Source: Cyanobium sp. FGCU6
GTDB taxonomy: Bacteria > Cyanobacteriota > Cyanobacteriia > PCC-6307 > Cyanobiaceae
DNA length: 64,000 bases
Direction of reading: 5' to 3'
Assembly: GCA_024958655.1 (NCBI GenBank)
Contig: JANWUR010000005.1
Span: forward strand, 49,389 to 113,388
Positions within the stretch are counted from its first letter, which is position 1; each line of letters starts with the position of its first letter. This document shows positions 57,107-64,000 of this stretch, in pieces. The notes below the pieces were generated by a model, which searched no databases, had not been told where the DNA came from, and saw only the letters and a list, made by a program, of their open reading frames with translations. A program made the position numbers and the translations under genes.

Positions 57107-59479
57107 GTGACCCTGACCCCGACCCGACCCAGCCTCGAAGGCGATCGCGGCGGCGAGCTGCGTGGCGACCTGAGCGACGGGGCTGCCGGGGCAAAGTCGG
57201 CGCCGGAGGATTTCCCGGCCACCGCCCCGGCGGCGAATCCGGTGTTCTATCGCACCTACTCGCGCAAGACGCCGGGCGGGCGCGAGAGCTGGCAGCAGGT
57301 GAGCGAGCGCAACCTGGGCGGCCTGCAGCGGCTGGGCCACCTGAGCGACGACGAGGTGGAACTGCTGCGGCGGATGCAGCGCGAGCAGAAGGCCCTGCCC
57401 TCGGGCCGCTGGCTGTGGATCGGCGGCACGGAGTGGATCGAGAAGCAGGAGAACTTCTCCGGCGCCTACAACTGCACCTCCACCAATCTGGTGGATTGGG
57501 AAGCCTTCGCCCTGATGATGGATCTGGCGATGATGGGCTGCGGCACCGGCGCCATCATCGAACCGCGGCTGATTGAGCGGCTGCCGGCGGTGCGCAACGA
57601 GCTGATCGTTGATGTGGTGAGCGACATCGGCCGCACCCCCGCCGGCGCGCGCCAGCAGGAGACCACCCACGCGATCAACGGCCACGCCGTGCGGATCAAG
57701 GTGGGCGACACGCGCCGCGGCTGGGTGGACAGCTACCGGCTGCTGCTGGAGCTTGCCAGCGACGAGCGCTTCAGCGCCCCGGTGCACATCGCCGTGGATC
57801 TGGCCGATGTACGGCCGGTGGGCGAAACGCTGAAGGGCTTCGGCGGCATGGCCAATCCGGTGAAGCTGCGGGATCTCTACGGCCGCGTGGCCCAGATCCT
57901 GAACAAGGCCCGCGGCCGCCGGCTCACATCGGTGGAGTGCTGCCTGCTGATCGATGAGGCCGCCGTCACGATCGTGGCCGGCAACATCCGCCGCAGCGCC
58001 GGCATGCGCCAGTTCGCCGCCGAGGATGCGGCCGCCTCCGGCGCCAAGGACAACCTGTGGCAGCAGGACGAGCAGGGCAACTGGCGGATCGATCCGGAGC
58101 GCGATGCGCTGCGGATGGCCAACCACACCCGCGTGTTCCACACCCAGCCCAGCCGCGAGACGGTGCTGGAAGCGGTGCGCAAGCAGTTCCAGAGCGGTGA
58201 GGGCGCGATCCAGTTCGCCCCTGAAGCGATCGCCCGCTCCAATGCCGATCTGCTGCCCACGCCGGAGCTGCGCGAGGAGTTCGTGGGCATCTACTGCGAC
58301 CAGGGCCGGGAGGAGGCGGGGCGCTGGCTGCAGCTCCATCACCCGGGCATCGGGGCGGATGAACTGGAGCACCGGCTCGGGCGCTACGGCCTCAACCCCT
58401 GCGGCGAGATCCTTGGCGCCGACTTCCACTGCAACCTGGCCGAGATCCACCTGAACCGGATCGATCCGCACGACGACCAGGCCCAGGAGGATGCCTTCAA
58501 GGCCGGCGGCATCGCCGTGGCCTGCCTGCTGAACCATGAGTTCCAGGTGGAGCGCTACCGCCAGAGCCGGGCGTGGGATCCGATCGTGGGCGTGAGCTTC
58601 ACGGGCCTGTTCGACTTCTTCGTGCACGCCTTCGGCACCCCCTGGCTGCAGTGGTGGGAGGCGGGGCGTCCCGACAGCGAAGAGGGCCGGGCGTTCCGGG
58701 CCGAGGAGGCGCGCTACCTCAGCCGCTGGAAGGAGATCGTGAACCGCTCGGTGTGGGAGTACTGCGACCGCCACGGCATCCGCCGTCCGAACCGCTGCAC
58801 CACGGTGCAGCCGGCCGGCACCAAGAGCCTGCTCACCGGCGCCAGCCCGGGCTGGCATCCGCCGAAGGCCCAGCGCTTCATCCGCCGCATCACCTTCCGC
58901 AAGAACGATCCGGTGGCCCTGGCCTGCATGGAGTACGGCTACACGATCGTGCCGTCCCAGTCGGATAAGGACGATCAGGGAAGGCTGCTGGATGATCCGT
59001 TCGATCCGCGCTGCACCGAGTGGCTGGTGGAGATCCCCACCGAGGTGAGCTGGGCCAATCTCCCCGGTGCCGACCGGGTGGAGATCAACACGTTCTCGGC
59101 CCTGGCCCAGTTCGACTTCTACATGCAGGTGCAGAAGCACTACACGGCCCACAACACCTCGGCCACGATCGAGTTCCGCGAGCACGAGATCGAGGGCCTG
59201 GCGGATGCGATCCACCGCGCGATCGCCAACGGTGAGGGCTACATCTCGGCAGCGCTGCTGGCGCGCTTCGATGCCAATGCCACCTTCCCGCGCCTGCCGT
59301 TCGAGCCGATCGACCACGCCACTTACGAGCGCCTCTCCGCCGAGGTGAAGGCCCGCCGCCGCACCGCCGACTTCTTCGAAGCCCTGCGCCGCTTCGACAG
59401 CGGCGAACTGGTGGAGGCCGGCCCGGCCGGCTGCGACAGCGACAAGTGCCTGCTGCCGCTGGCGAAGCCGGCTGGGTGA
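57107..59479 (+). CDS. nrdJ: Adenosylcobalamin-dependent ribonucleotide reductase (class II)
   Basis: The 790-residue enzyme makes deoxyribonucleotides using B12 and needs no small iron subunit. It shows the substrate/active-site segments NCTSTNLVDWEAF and LNPCGEILGADFHCNLAE (about 428), TVQPAGTKSLLTGASPG, and the C-terminal redox pair CDSDKC. This class is standard in marine Synechococcus and Prochlorococcus. The start is a GTG at 57107. It converges on the amylase gene over a shared hairpin. Confidence 0.96.
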   Translation: MTLTPTRPSLEGDRGGELRGDLSDGAAGAKSAPEDFPATAPAANPVFYRTYSRKTPGGRESWQQVSERNLGGLQRLGHLSDDEVELLRRMQREQKALPSGRWLWIGGTEWIEKQENFSGAYNCTSTNLVDWEAFALMMDLAMMGCGTGAIIEPRLIERLPAVRNELIVDVVSDIGRTPAGARQQETTHAINGHAVRIKVGDTRRGWVDSYRLLLELASDERFSAPVHIAVDLADVRPVGETLKGFGGMANPVKLRDLYGRVAQILNKARGRRLTSVECCLLIDEAAVTIVAGNIRRSAGMRQFAAEDAAASGAKDNLWQQDEQGNWRIDPERDALRMANHTRVFHTQPSRETVLEAVRKQFQSGEGAIQFAPEAIARSNADLLPTPELREEFVGIYCDQGREEAGRWLQLHHPGIGADELEHRLGRYGLNPCGEILGADFHCNLAEIHLNRIDPHDDQAQEDAFKAGGIAVACLLNHEFQVERYRQSRAWDPIVGVSFTGLFDFFVHAFGTPWLQWWEAGRPDSEEGRAFRAEEARYLSRWKEIVNRSVWEYCDRHGIRRPNRCTTVQPAGTKSLLTGASPGWHPPKAQRFIRRITFRKNDPVALACMEYGYTIVPSQSDKDDQGRLLDDPFDPRCTEWLVEIPTEVSWANLPGADRVEINTFSALAQFDFYMQVQKHYTAHNTSATIEFREHEIEGLADAIHRAIANGEGYISAALLARFDANATFPRLPFEPIDHATYERLSAEVKARRRTADFFEALRRFDSGELVEAGPAGCDSDKCLLPLAKPAG

Positions 59480-59490
59480 GTGCGGGGGCG

Positions 59491-59530
59491 CTGAATCTGA
59501 GGGGCTGCTTCACCAGCCCTTCAGATTCAG
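59491..59530. terminator. Bidirectional terminator between nrdJ and amylase
   Basis: CTGAATCTGAGGGGCTG (59491-59507) pairs with CAGCCCTTCAGATTCAG (59514-59530) around a CTTCAC loop, 17 bp with one mismatch. It sits just past the nrdJ stop and its right arm includes the stop of the convergent amylase gene. Strong stem, short T tract. Confidence 0.65.
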
Positions 59531-61185
59531 TTCGGCAGTACCACGCCCATCTCCGCAAGCGAGGCTTCCTCCACCCAGACGGACACCGATCCGCCAGGAC
59601 AACGCCATTCGGCCCAGCCGTCGCCATTGGTGGTGATCGTCTCGCGGATATGGCCGGTGAGATCCCGGAAGGAGGTGTGCTTTTTGCCTACCTCCATCCA
59701 CTTGGAGCCGGCGGGACCATCGCTCATCAGGACCGCCATGGCGCGGGGATGGCCCGGGGTGCCGAGGCGCGTCCAGCCGATGGTGTTGAAGTGATCCATG
59801 TAGTCGTACTGGGGACCGTAGCTGCAGTGTTGGCGCGCCAGCAGGAAACGATCAATGAGAAATCGATGGCTGGTGAGCCAGATTTCATACTCCGGACCGT
59901 CGTTTCCTTTCTTTGCCTTGTAATGGGCGCCGTAATAGTCGGCATAGAAAATGCAGGGGTAACCCTGGTCGCGCAGCAGGATGACGGCATAGGCCAGGGG
60001 TTTGAACCATGACTCCACAACCGATTCGAGCGCTTGCAACGGCTGGGTGTCATGGTTCTCCACGAGTGTCACCGCCAGCAGAGGCATGGTTTGCATCAAG
60101 GTGCCATCCAACAGGCGACGCATGTCGTAGTGACCTCCGCTGCGGCTGGCCACATGGAAATTATTGTGCAGAGGTGCATCAAAGAGATGCATGCGACCGC
60201 CTGAGTTGGCGGCATACCAGGAGAGGGAAGCGAGGTCATAGCTCCAATACTCGCCGACGACAAAATGGGTGTGGCCAGCATGTTGATCAATGTCATTGAT
60301 CCAATCAAGGAAAAAGTCACTGCTGATGTGCTTGATCGCATCCAGACGGAAACCATCCACCTTGAAGGTGTCATGCATCCAGCGGCCCCAGTACTTGAGC
60401 TCGTCTCGCACTTCCGGATGGTTGATGTTGAGATCACATCCCATCAGGTAATCGTAATTCCCCTTCTCCAAATCAACATTGGCTTCGAAGGAAGCGCCCT
60501 GAGTTTTCCAGATGGCTTTGTAATTCTCCCGCAGGTTGTTGTGATCCACCGCATCGAAATGATACCAGTGCCATTGCATGGAGGAGTGTTGGCCGCGCCG
60601 TTTCTCAAAGCGGTAGCCCGTCCACGCGCGAATCGGTTGTTCCCCTTCAAGGGCCTGGTTGCGGTTGGTTGGCGCATAGGGAGTGGCCCGATACTCCTCT
60701 TGCTCGTCGGCCCACATCTTGTGGTTGAACACCGCGTCGGCATACACCTGGATGCCCTGGCCATGGCAAGCCGCCACCGCCGATTCAAAGTCGGCCCGGG
60801 TGCCGTACTTCGTTGCCACGGAACCCTTTTGGTCGAATTCGCCCAGATCGAACAGGTCGTAGATGCCATACCCGACATCGAAGGTGCTGCCGCCTTTTGT
60901 GGCGGGGGGCAGCCAGAGTGCGGTGATGCCAGCCTTGGCCAGCTCAGGGGCCGCCTCCTTCAGCCGTCGCCAGTGCTGGCCGTCGGCCTCGCCATACCAG
61001 TGGAACCACTGCATCATCGTGCCGTTGAATTCCGTCGGCACGGGAACGGCCTGCGCGCCGATCTCTTGCTCATGGTCAGTCAGCCACTGGCGCACCAGGC
61101 TGACGGCCGCCTGGGCCGTATCCACCGCAGGCTCACGCTCGGCCTCGAGCACCGAGCGCTTAAGGGATTCAAAGAAAGCAGCCAT
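59527..61185 (-). CDS. Cytoplasmic alpha-amylase (GH13)
   Basis: The 552-residue enzyme hydrolyses alpha-1,4-glucans such as glycogen. Family GH13 motifs are visible: YADAVFNHK (I), GFRLDAIKH (II, nucleophile Asp), VVGEYW (III, acid Glu) and VENHDTQ (IV, Asp). The barrel begins GTMMQWFHWYGEADGQHW and matches the intracellular bacterial subgroup; no signal peptide is present. A 50-residue N-terminal helix precedes the barrel. The start ATG is at 61185. Confidence 0.93.
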   Translation of the reverse strand: MAAFFESLKRSVLEAEREPAVDTAQAAVSLVRQWLTDHEQEIGAQAVPVPTEFNGTMMQWFHWYGEADGQHWRRLKEAAPELAKAGITALWLPPATKGGSTFDVGYGIYDLFDLGEFDQKGSVATKYGTRADFESAVAACHGQGIQVYADAVFNHKMWADEQEEYRATPYAPTNRNQALEGEQPIRAWTGYRFEKRRGQHSSMQWHWYHFDAVDHNNLRENYKAIWKTQGASFEANVDLEKGNYDYLMGCDLNINHPEVRDELKYWGRWMHDTFKVDGFRLDAIKHISSDFFLDWINDIDQHAGHTHFVVGEYWSYDLASLSWYAANSGGRMHLFDAPLHNNFHVASRSGGHYDMRRLLDGTLMQTMPLLAVTLVENHDTQPLQALESVVESWFKPLAYAVILLRDQGYPCIFYADYYGAHYKAKKGNDGPEYEIWLTSHRFLIDRFLLARQHCSYGPQYDYMDHFNTIGWTRLGTPGHPRAMAVLMSDGPAGSKWMEVGKKHTSFRDLTGHIRETITTNGDGWAEWRCPGGSVSVWVEEASLAEMGVVLPN

Positions 61186-61717
61186 GGAAGCAGGAGATCA
61201 GCATGGCTCCAGAGTAGGCATGGTCTCTGCTGTTGAACGGTGATACAAACTGTGTCCTGCAGCACAACGGGGCGGATCCAACCCATGGGCGAGGAACAGG
61301 ATCCGTGGGACCCATGGAGAAAGCAATCTTGGTTACACAAATTAGGTCGTGCCAGATGGGTAAAACGTGTCTGCATCAACCAAAGCGTTGAGATCTGTTG
61401 GTGATGCAACAAATCCTTAGAAGAGCTTTGGCCAAAGACGGCACGATTCTGTTTTGGACCATAATCCTGTTGCAACAAGCGATCTCGCAGATACCATCTC
61501 TTGCGCTCAGCCAGCAGGCGACCTGCCCCCCGTTTGAAGGCGACGCTGACGGCCCGAAACGGGATCTGACGCGGGTCCGCCCAAATCGTGTGGACCGATG
61601 TGAATACCTGTTGCCCTTTCTGATAACTCAGCCATCGATGACTGAAGTCAGCAGATAAACTGCTGATTCAGCCATTTCATGCCAGAATATGGTGATTCGT
61701 GAGCGCGATTCTGCCCC
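61186..61717. other. Intergenic stretch with a possible small exported protein frame
   Basis: About 530 bases between amylase and the exported-protein cluster. One frame on the plus strand (ATG 61404 to 61658, about 84 aa) has a hydrophobic segment FWTIILLQQAISQIPSLALS followed by two cysteines and a polar tail, reminiscent of a secreted peptide, but nothing else supports it. The left part should hold the amylase promoter. Confidence 0.35.
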
Positions 61718-62515
61718 ATGGTTCGCGTCTGCCTCCTGGCTCTGTTTCACGGCACGGTGATCTGGTTCGGTGTTGCGGCCAGGGCCATTGAGCTGCCTGG
61801 GTTCATCCAGGCGGCGGAAACACCCCTGCAGCAGGCCTGGAGGACAGACCCACGAACAGCCCGCAGTCCCTGGCCGATGCTCCGACCGGTCCCGGATGGC
61901 ACCAGGCCACAGGATGCATGCCCACAGAATCTGCTGGCCGCACGTGAAAGCCCGGCGCTTTATTGCCCGGCGAACGGCCAGGTGCTGATCGATCTCCCAC
62001 GCCTCAAGGCTGAGGCGGATCGCTACGGCACCTGGGGGGTGGGCTACTGGATCGCCACTGCCCTGGGCCAGGCAATCCGGGATCCCTCGGCCCAAGCGGA
62101 CAACAGGCAAAGCGGACCAGCGGCGAACCTGCAGTCGATCTGCCTGGGAGGTGTTCTTCTGGGGCAAACAAGCGGCCTTCGCCCAGCCAAGCCGAGGGAG
62201 CGCCTCTCGCCGGCCTTCACGGCCTATCCCGCCCGGATGAGCAGCAGCCAAGGGACCCCTGACAAGCGCTCCTATGCCTTGCTCACAGGGCTGGGCGCTA
62301 CGGCAAGCGATTGCAGTATGGGCGCCATGACGAGCCTGGCCACGGGTGGGGTGCCTGATCCAGAACGACTCAAGGCTCTTGCCATCAATGGCCCAGACCG
62401 TGCCATGGGCGATGGGGATCTTGATGCAGTGATCCAGGCCCTCTGCCTTCCCCGCCCGCCTCAGGGCTGTCCCCGCCGTCTGCCTGCCGCTGCCCGTGTC
62501 CGCACCAACCCCTGA
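61718..62515 (+). CDS. Exported protein resembling a degenerate neutral zinc metallopeptidase (YpfJ type)
   Basis: The 265-residue protein has a signal peptide (VCLLALFHGTVIWFGVAARA), then SPALYCPANGQVLIDLPRLKAEADRYGTWGVGYWIATALGQAIR, parallel to the YpfJ-like peptidase pattern AFYCPxDxxIYLD...VIAHEWGHxIQ. The zinc motif is replaced by TALGQ and the downstream QADCxAG element reads LQSICLGG. So the fold is probably kept while catalysis is lost. The C-terminal part includes a CSMGAM segment and is Pro/Arg-rich at the end. It is the first of three genes reading into the TPR protein. Confidence 0.55.
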   Translation: MVRVCLLALFHGTVIWFGVAARAIELPGFIQAAETPLQQAWRTDPRTARSPWPMLRPVPDGTRPQDACPQNLLAARESPALYCPANGQVLIDLPRLKAEADRYGTWGVGYWIATALGQAIRDPSAQADNRQSGPAANLQSICLGGVLLGQTSGLRPAKPRERLSPAFTAYPARMSSSQGTPDKRSYALLTGLGATASDCSMGAMTSLATGGVPDPERLKALAINGPDRAMGDGDLDAVIQALCLPRPPQGCPRRLPAAARVRTNP

Positions 62516-63305
62516 GGTCCCTCGCCAGCGCTGGCGCTGTCCAACCTGGCTGGCGAAGGGTGACATTCACGAATGGACCAGAACGGTGGCCGTCGTGGTG
62601 GCAGCCCTCTGGGGGATGTATACGTTCGTGTGGAAGGACATCCTGGTGCCGAGCTGGGCCCCCGCTTCCCTGTTGATCGAAGTCACGGCGCAGCCGGCAC
62701 GGCCCAGACCTTCAGACCCCATGCAGCAGCCACAAGGCAGCATCCCGCTGCATCTCCAGATCACTGTCACAAACCCCACCCAGCGGCCGCTGTATCTGCT
62801 GCCGAATGTCTGGTGGGCCTCCTCCATCAAGCGGCAAGCAGCGGCAACGGACACATCCTTCGAGACGTCGGCCAATGCAGCGTTGAGCCAACCGAGTGTG
62901 GCGCACGCGGAGCGTGGCCAGGAGCTGGTGAGCAGCGAGGTGCTGGCGACCGGCCGCCTGTTCCCCGACGATCAGATTCAGCCGGGTGAAAAGCTGAGCC
63001 GTGAGCTGAGCATCGCCATGCCCAGTACGGCCTCAGTTGTTGCATTCCAGCTGATCCTGCCGTCACTGACGCGTAATCCCAGACCTACAGGTGGATGGTC
63101 TTCCGGCTTGTTCGGCAGCCGGCGGATGAGCTGGGCCTACAGCGAAAAGGCAGACACGGTCTATCCCCTGCTGTGTCAGCAGACGACGGAGTCGGCCGGT
63201 GAGGCTCGCTGCGAGCCGGTTGAGACGAAATCAATCGCCGCGATGATCCGAAACTTCGATCAACGTGCCCTGATCTTTTTCAAGTCCAGGATGATCGCCA
63301 ACTGA
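62496..63305 (+). CDS. Hypothetical membrane-anchored protein
   Basis: The 269-residue protein has an N-terminal span (TVAVVVAALWGMYTFVWKDI) after about 28 cytoplasmic residues, then an extracytoplasmic domain with PLHLQITVTNPTQRPLYLLPN (an immunoglobulin-like beta pattern) and further strands (SRELSIAMPSTASVVAFQLIL). Two cysteines near the end may bond. It starts with GTG and overlaps the previous gene by 20 bases. No family is recognised. Confidence 0.7.
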   Translation: MSAPTPEVPRQRWRCPTWLAKGDIHEWTRTVAVVVAALWGMYTFVWKDILVPSWAPASLLIEVTAQPARPRPSDPMQQPQGSIPLHLQITVTNPTQRPLYLLPNVWWASSIKRQAAATDTSFETSANAALSQPSVAHAERGQELVSSEVLATGRLFPDDQIQPGEKLSRELSIAMPSTASVVAFQLILPSLTRNPRPTGGWSSGLFGSRRMSWAYSEKADTVYPLLCQQTTESAGEARCEPVETKSIAAMIRNFDQRALIFFKSRMIAN

Positions 63306-63309
63306 TGCC

Positions 63310-64000
63310 ATGAATCACCAACTGCTCCGACCCGTCTATATCTTCGGCACAGGCCTGCTGTTGATTACACCTATCGGATTTCTTCCGCAGGCTGCCGCAA
63401 AAGGGGCCACCATGGCTCCTGAACAGCCAGTGTTGGTGGCCCAGGACAGCAGCCGAAGAAGCGGCCCCTATCCAACGGAGGTTCAGGAGTGGCTGCGGCA
63501 GGTGGAGGCCCTCAGTCAGCAAGGAAAATATCAGGAGGCAGCCCTGATTCAGCAAAAGATTCTCGTCTGGATGGAACAACATGAGGGGCCCGATCACCCC
63601 ATTACCGCAACCATATTGAACAACCTTGCGGCGCTATTTGTCAACCTGGGCGTTTATGCAAAGGCTGAGCCCCTCTACCGCCGTGCCCTGGCGATCAAGG
63701 AAAAGACCCTGGGGCCAGATAGCTTCTCTACTGCCGCCACGATCAATAATCTCGCATTTCTCTACTATAATCAAGGCGATTACGCCAAGGCTGAGCCCCT
63801 TTTCATCCGCGCCCTGGCGATCAGGGAGAAGGCGCTGGGGCCCGATCACCCCGATACCGCCCAGAGCATCAACAATCTTGCGGCGCTGTACGACAGCCAG
63901 GGTGCCTACGCCAAGGCCGAACCTCTCTACCGCCGCGCCCTGGCAATCAGGGAGAAGGCGCTGGGGCCCGATCACCCCGATACCGCCCAGAGCATCAACA
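63310..64000 (+). CDS. Exported tandem TPR protein (kinesin-light-chain type), truncated by window end
   Basis: At least 230 residues are visible. A signal peptide (IFGTGLLLITPIGFLPQAAA) precedes a polar linker and TPR repeats of 42 residues with the consensus NNLAALYDSQGAYAKAEPLYRRALAIREKALGPDHPDTAQSI. Such repeats form superhelical protein-binding surfaces. The frame is open to the window edge. It starts four bases after the previous gene, making an apparent three-gene unit. An alternative ATG lies at 63412. Confidence 0.88.
   Translation, partial: MNHQLLRPVYIFGTGLLLITPIGFLPQAAAKGATMAPEQPVLVAQDSSRRSGPYPTEVQEWLRQVEALSQQGKYQEAALIQQKILVWMEQHEGPDHPITATILNNLAALFVNLGVYAKAEPLYRRALAIKEKTLGPDSFSTAATINNLAFLYYNQGDYAKAEPLFIRALAIREKALGPDHPDTAQSINNLAALYDSQGAYAKAEPLYRRALAIREKALGPDHPDTAQSIN
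63661..64000 (+). repeat. 126-base tandem repeats encoding TPR units
   Basis: Near-identical blocks begin at 63661, 63787 and 63913, exactly 126 bases apart, and continue past the edge. The last two copies agree almost base for base (AGGGAGAAGGCGCTGGGGCC and onward), which indicates recent expansion or gene conversion and makes copy number prone to change. Confidence 0.85.

Noticed and set aside
57083..59317. Long open frame antisense to nrdJ
   Set aside because: Same composition effect; the predicted protein has no domain and fully overlaps a well-identified enzyme.

Overview
The window is a GC-rich cyanobacterial chromosome segment. Photosystem II subunit Psb30, Ycf20, the chlorophyll cyclase AcsF, photorespiratory glycerate kinase, a B12-dependent ribonucleotide reductase and many cyanobacteria-only families (DUF2996, DUF3531, CPP1-like, half-size UPF0016 pairs) point to a picocyanobacterium of the Cyanobium / freshwater-brackish Synechococcus type. 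The assignment is by gene content only; no rRNA or marker tree was available.

Layout. 1-15.5 kb is core: the 5' end of an FtsH gene, rpmF, glyK-ycf20-HAD phosphatase (minus), recJ, psb30, a YkgJ-type/UPF0016 operon, an RNB-S1 protein that lacks the RNase catalytic residues, ubiX, acsF, tldD-tldE and fmt. 15.5-30.3 kb is also core: rhlE, terC, gap1, a HEAIH-motif membrane protein, mfd, a VOC-fold protein, a carboxyl-terminal protease, ispG and an Uma2 protein. 30.3-40.1 kb is accessory: a PEP-CTERM-like secreted P-domain protein preceded by a C9 tract, an HpsJ-like protein, and then about 6.5 kb dense with type II toxin-antitoxin modules in every state from intact to short remnant (Phd/PIN copies, RHH/PIN, HipB with a broken HipA), a DUF29 gene and a headless F5/8-type C fragment. 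40.1-61.2 kb returns to core: UDG family 4, aspartate-type aminotransferase, GDSL esterase, a group 3-like sigma factor, DUF92, rsmE, DUF3531, an ABC ATPase, hslO, CPP1-like, prfC coupled to a second HEAIH protein, corA, a methyltransferase, a FIST plus GGDEF/EAL signalling pair, nrdJ and alpha-amylase. 61.7-64 kb starts a cluster of exported or membrane proteins ending in a tandem TPR (kinesin-light-chain type) protein cut by the window edge.

Genes that work together: glycerate kinase and the CbbY-type phosphatase serve photorespiration and Calvin-cycle hygiene; AcsF and Psb30 serve the photosynthetic apparatus; the two half-size UPF0016 proteins probably form one Mn2+ exporter; TldD/TldE form one protease; FIST and GAF-PAS-GGDEF-EAL form a probable sensory c-di-GMP unit. 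Translational coupling through ATGA overlaps is frequent, as are tail-to-tail overlaps of convergent genes.

The most unusual items are the paralogous pair of HEAIHVAQ proteins (a candidate undescribed metalloprotease-like family), the RNB pseudoenzyme, the degenerate zinc-peptidase-like exported protein, the toxin-antitoxin decay field, and homopolymer tracts (C9, G7) sitting exactly where reading frames break.
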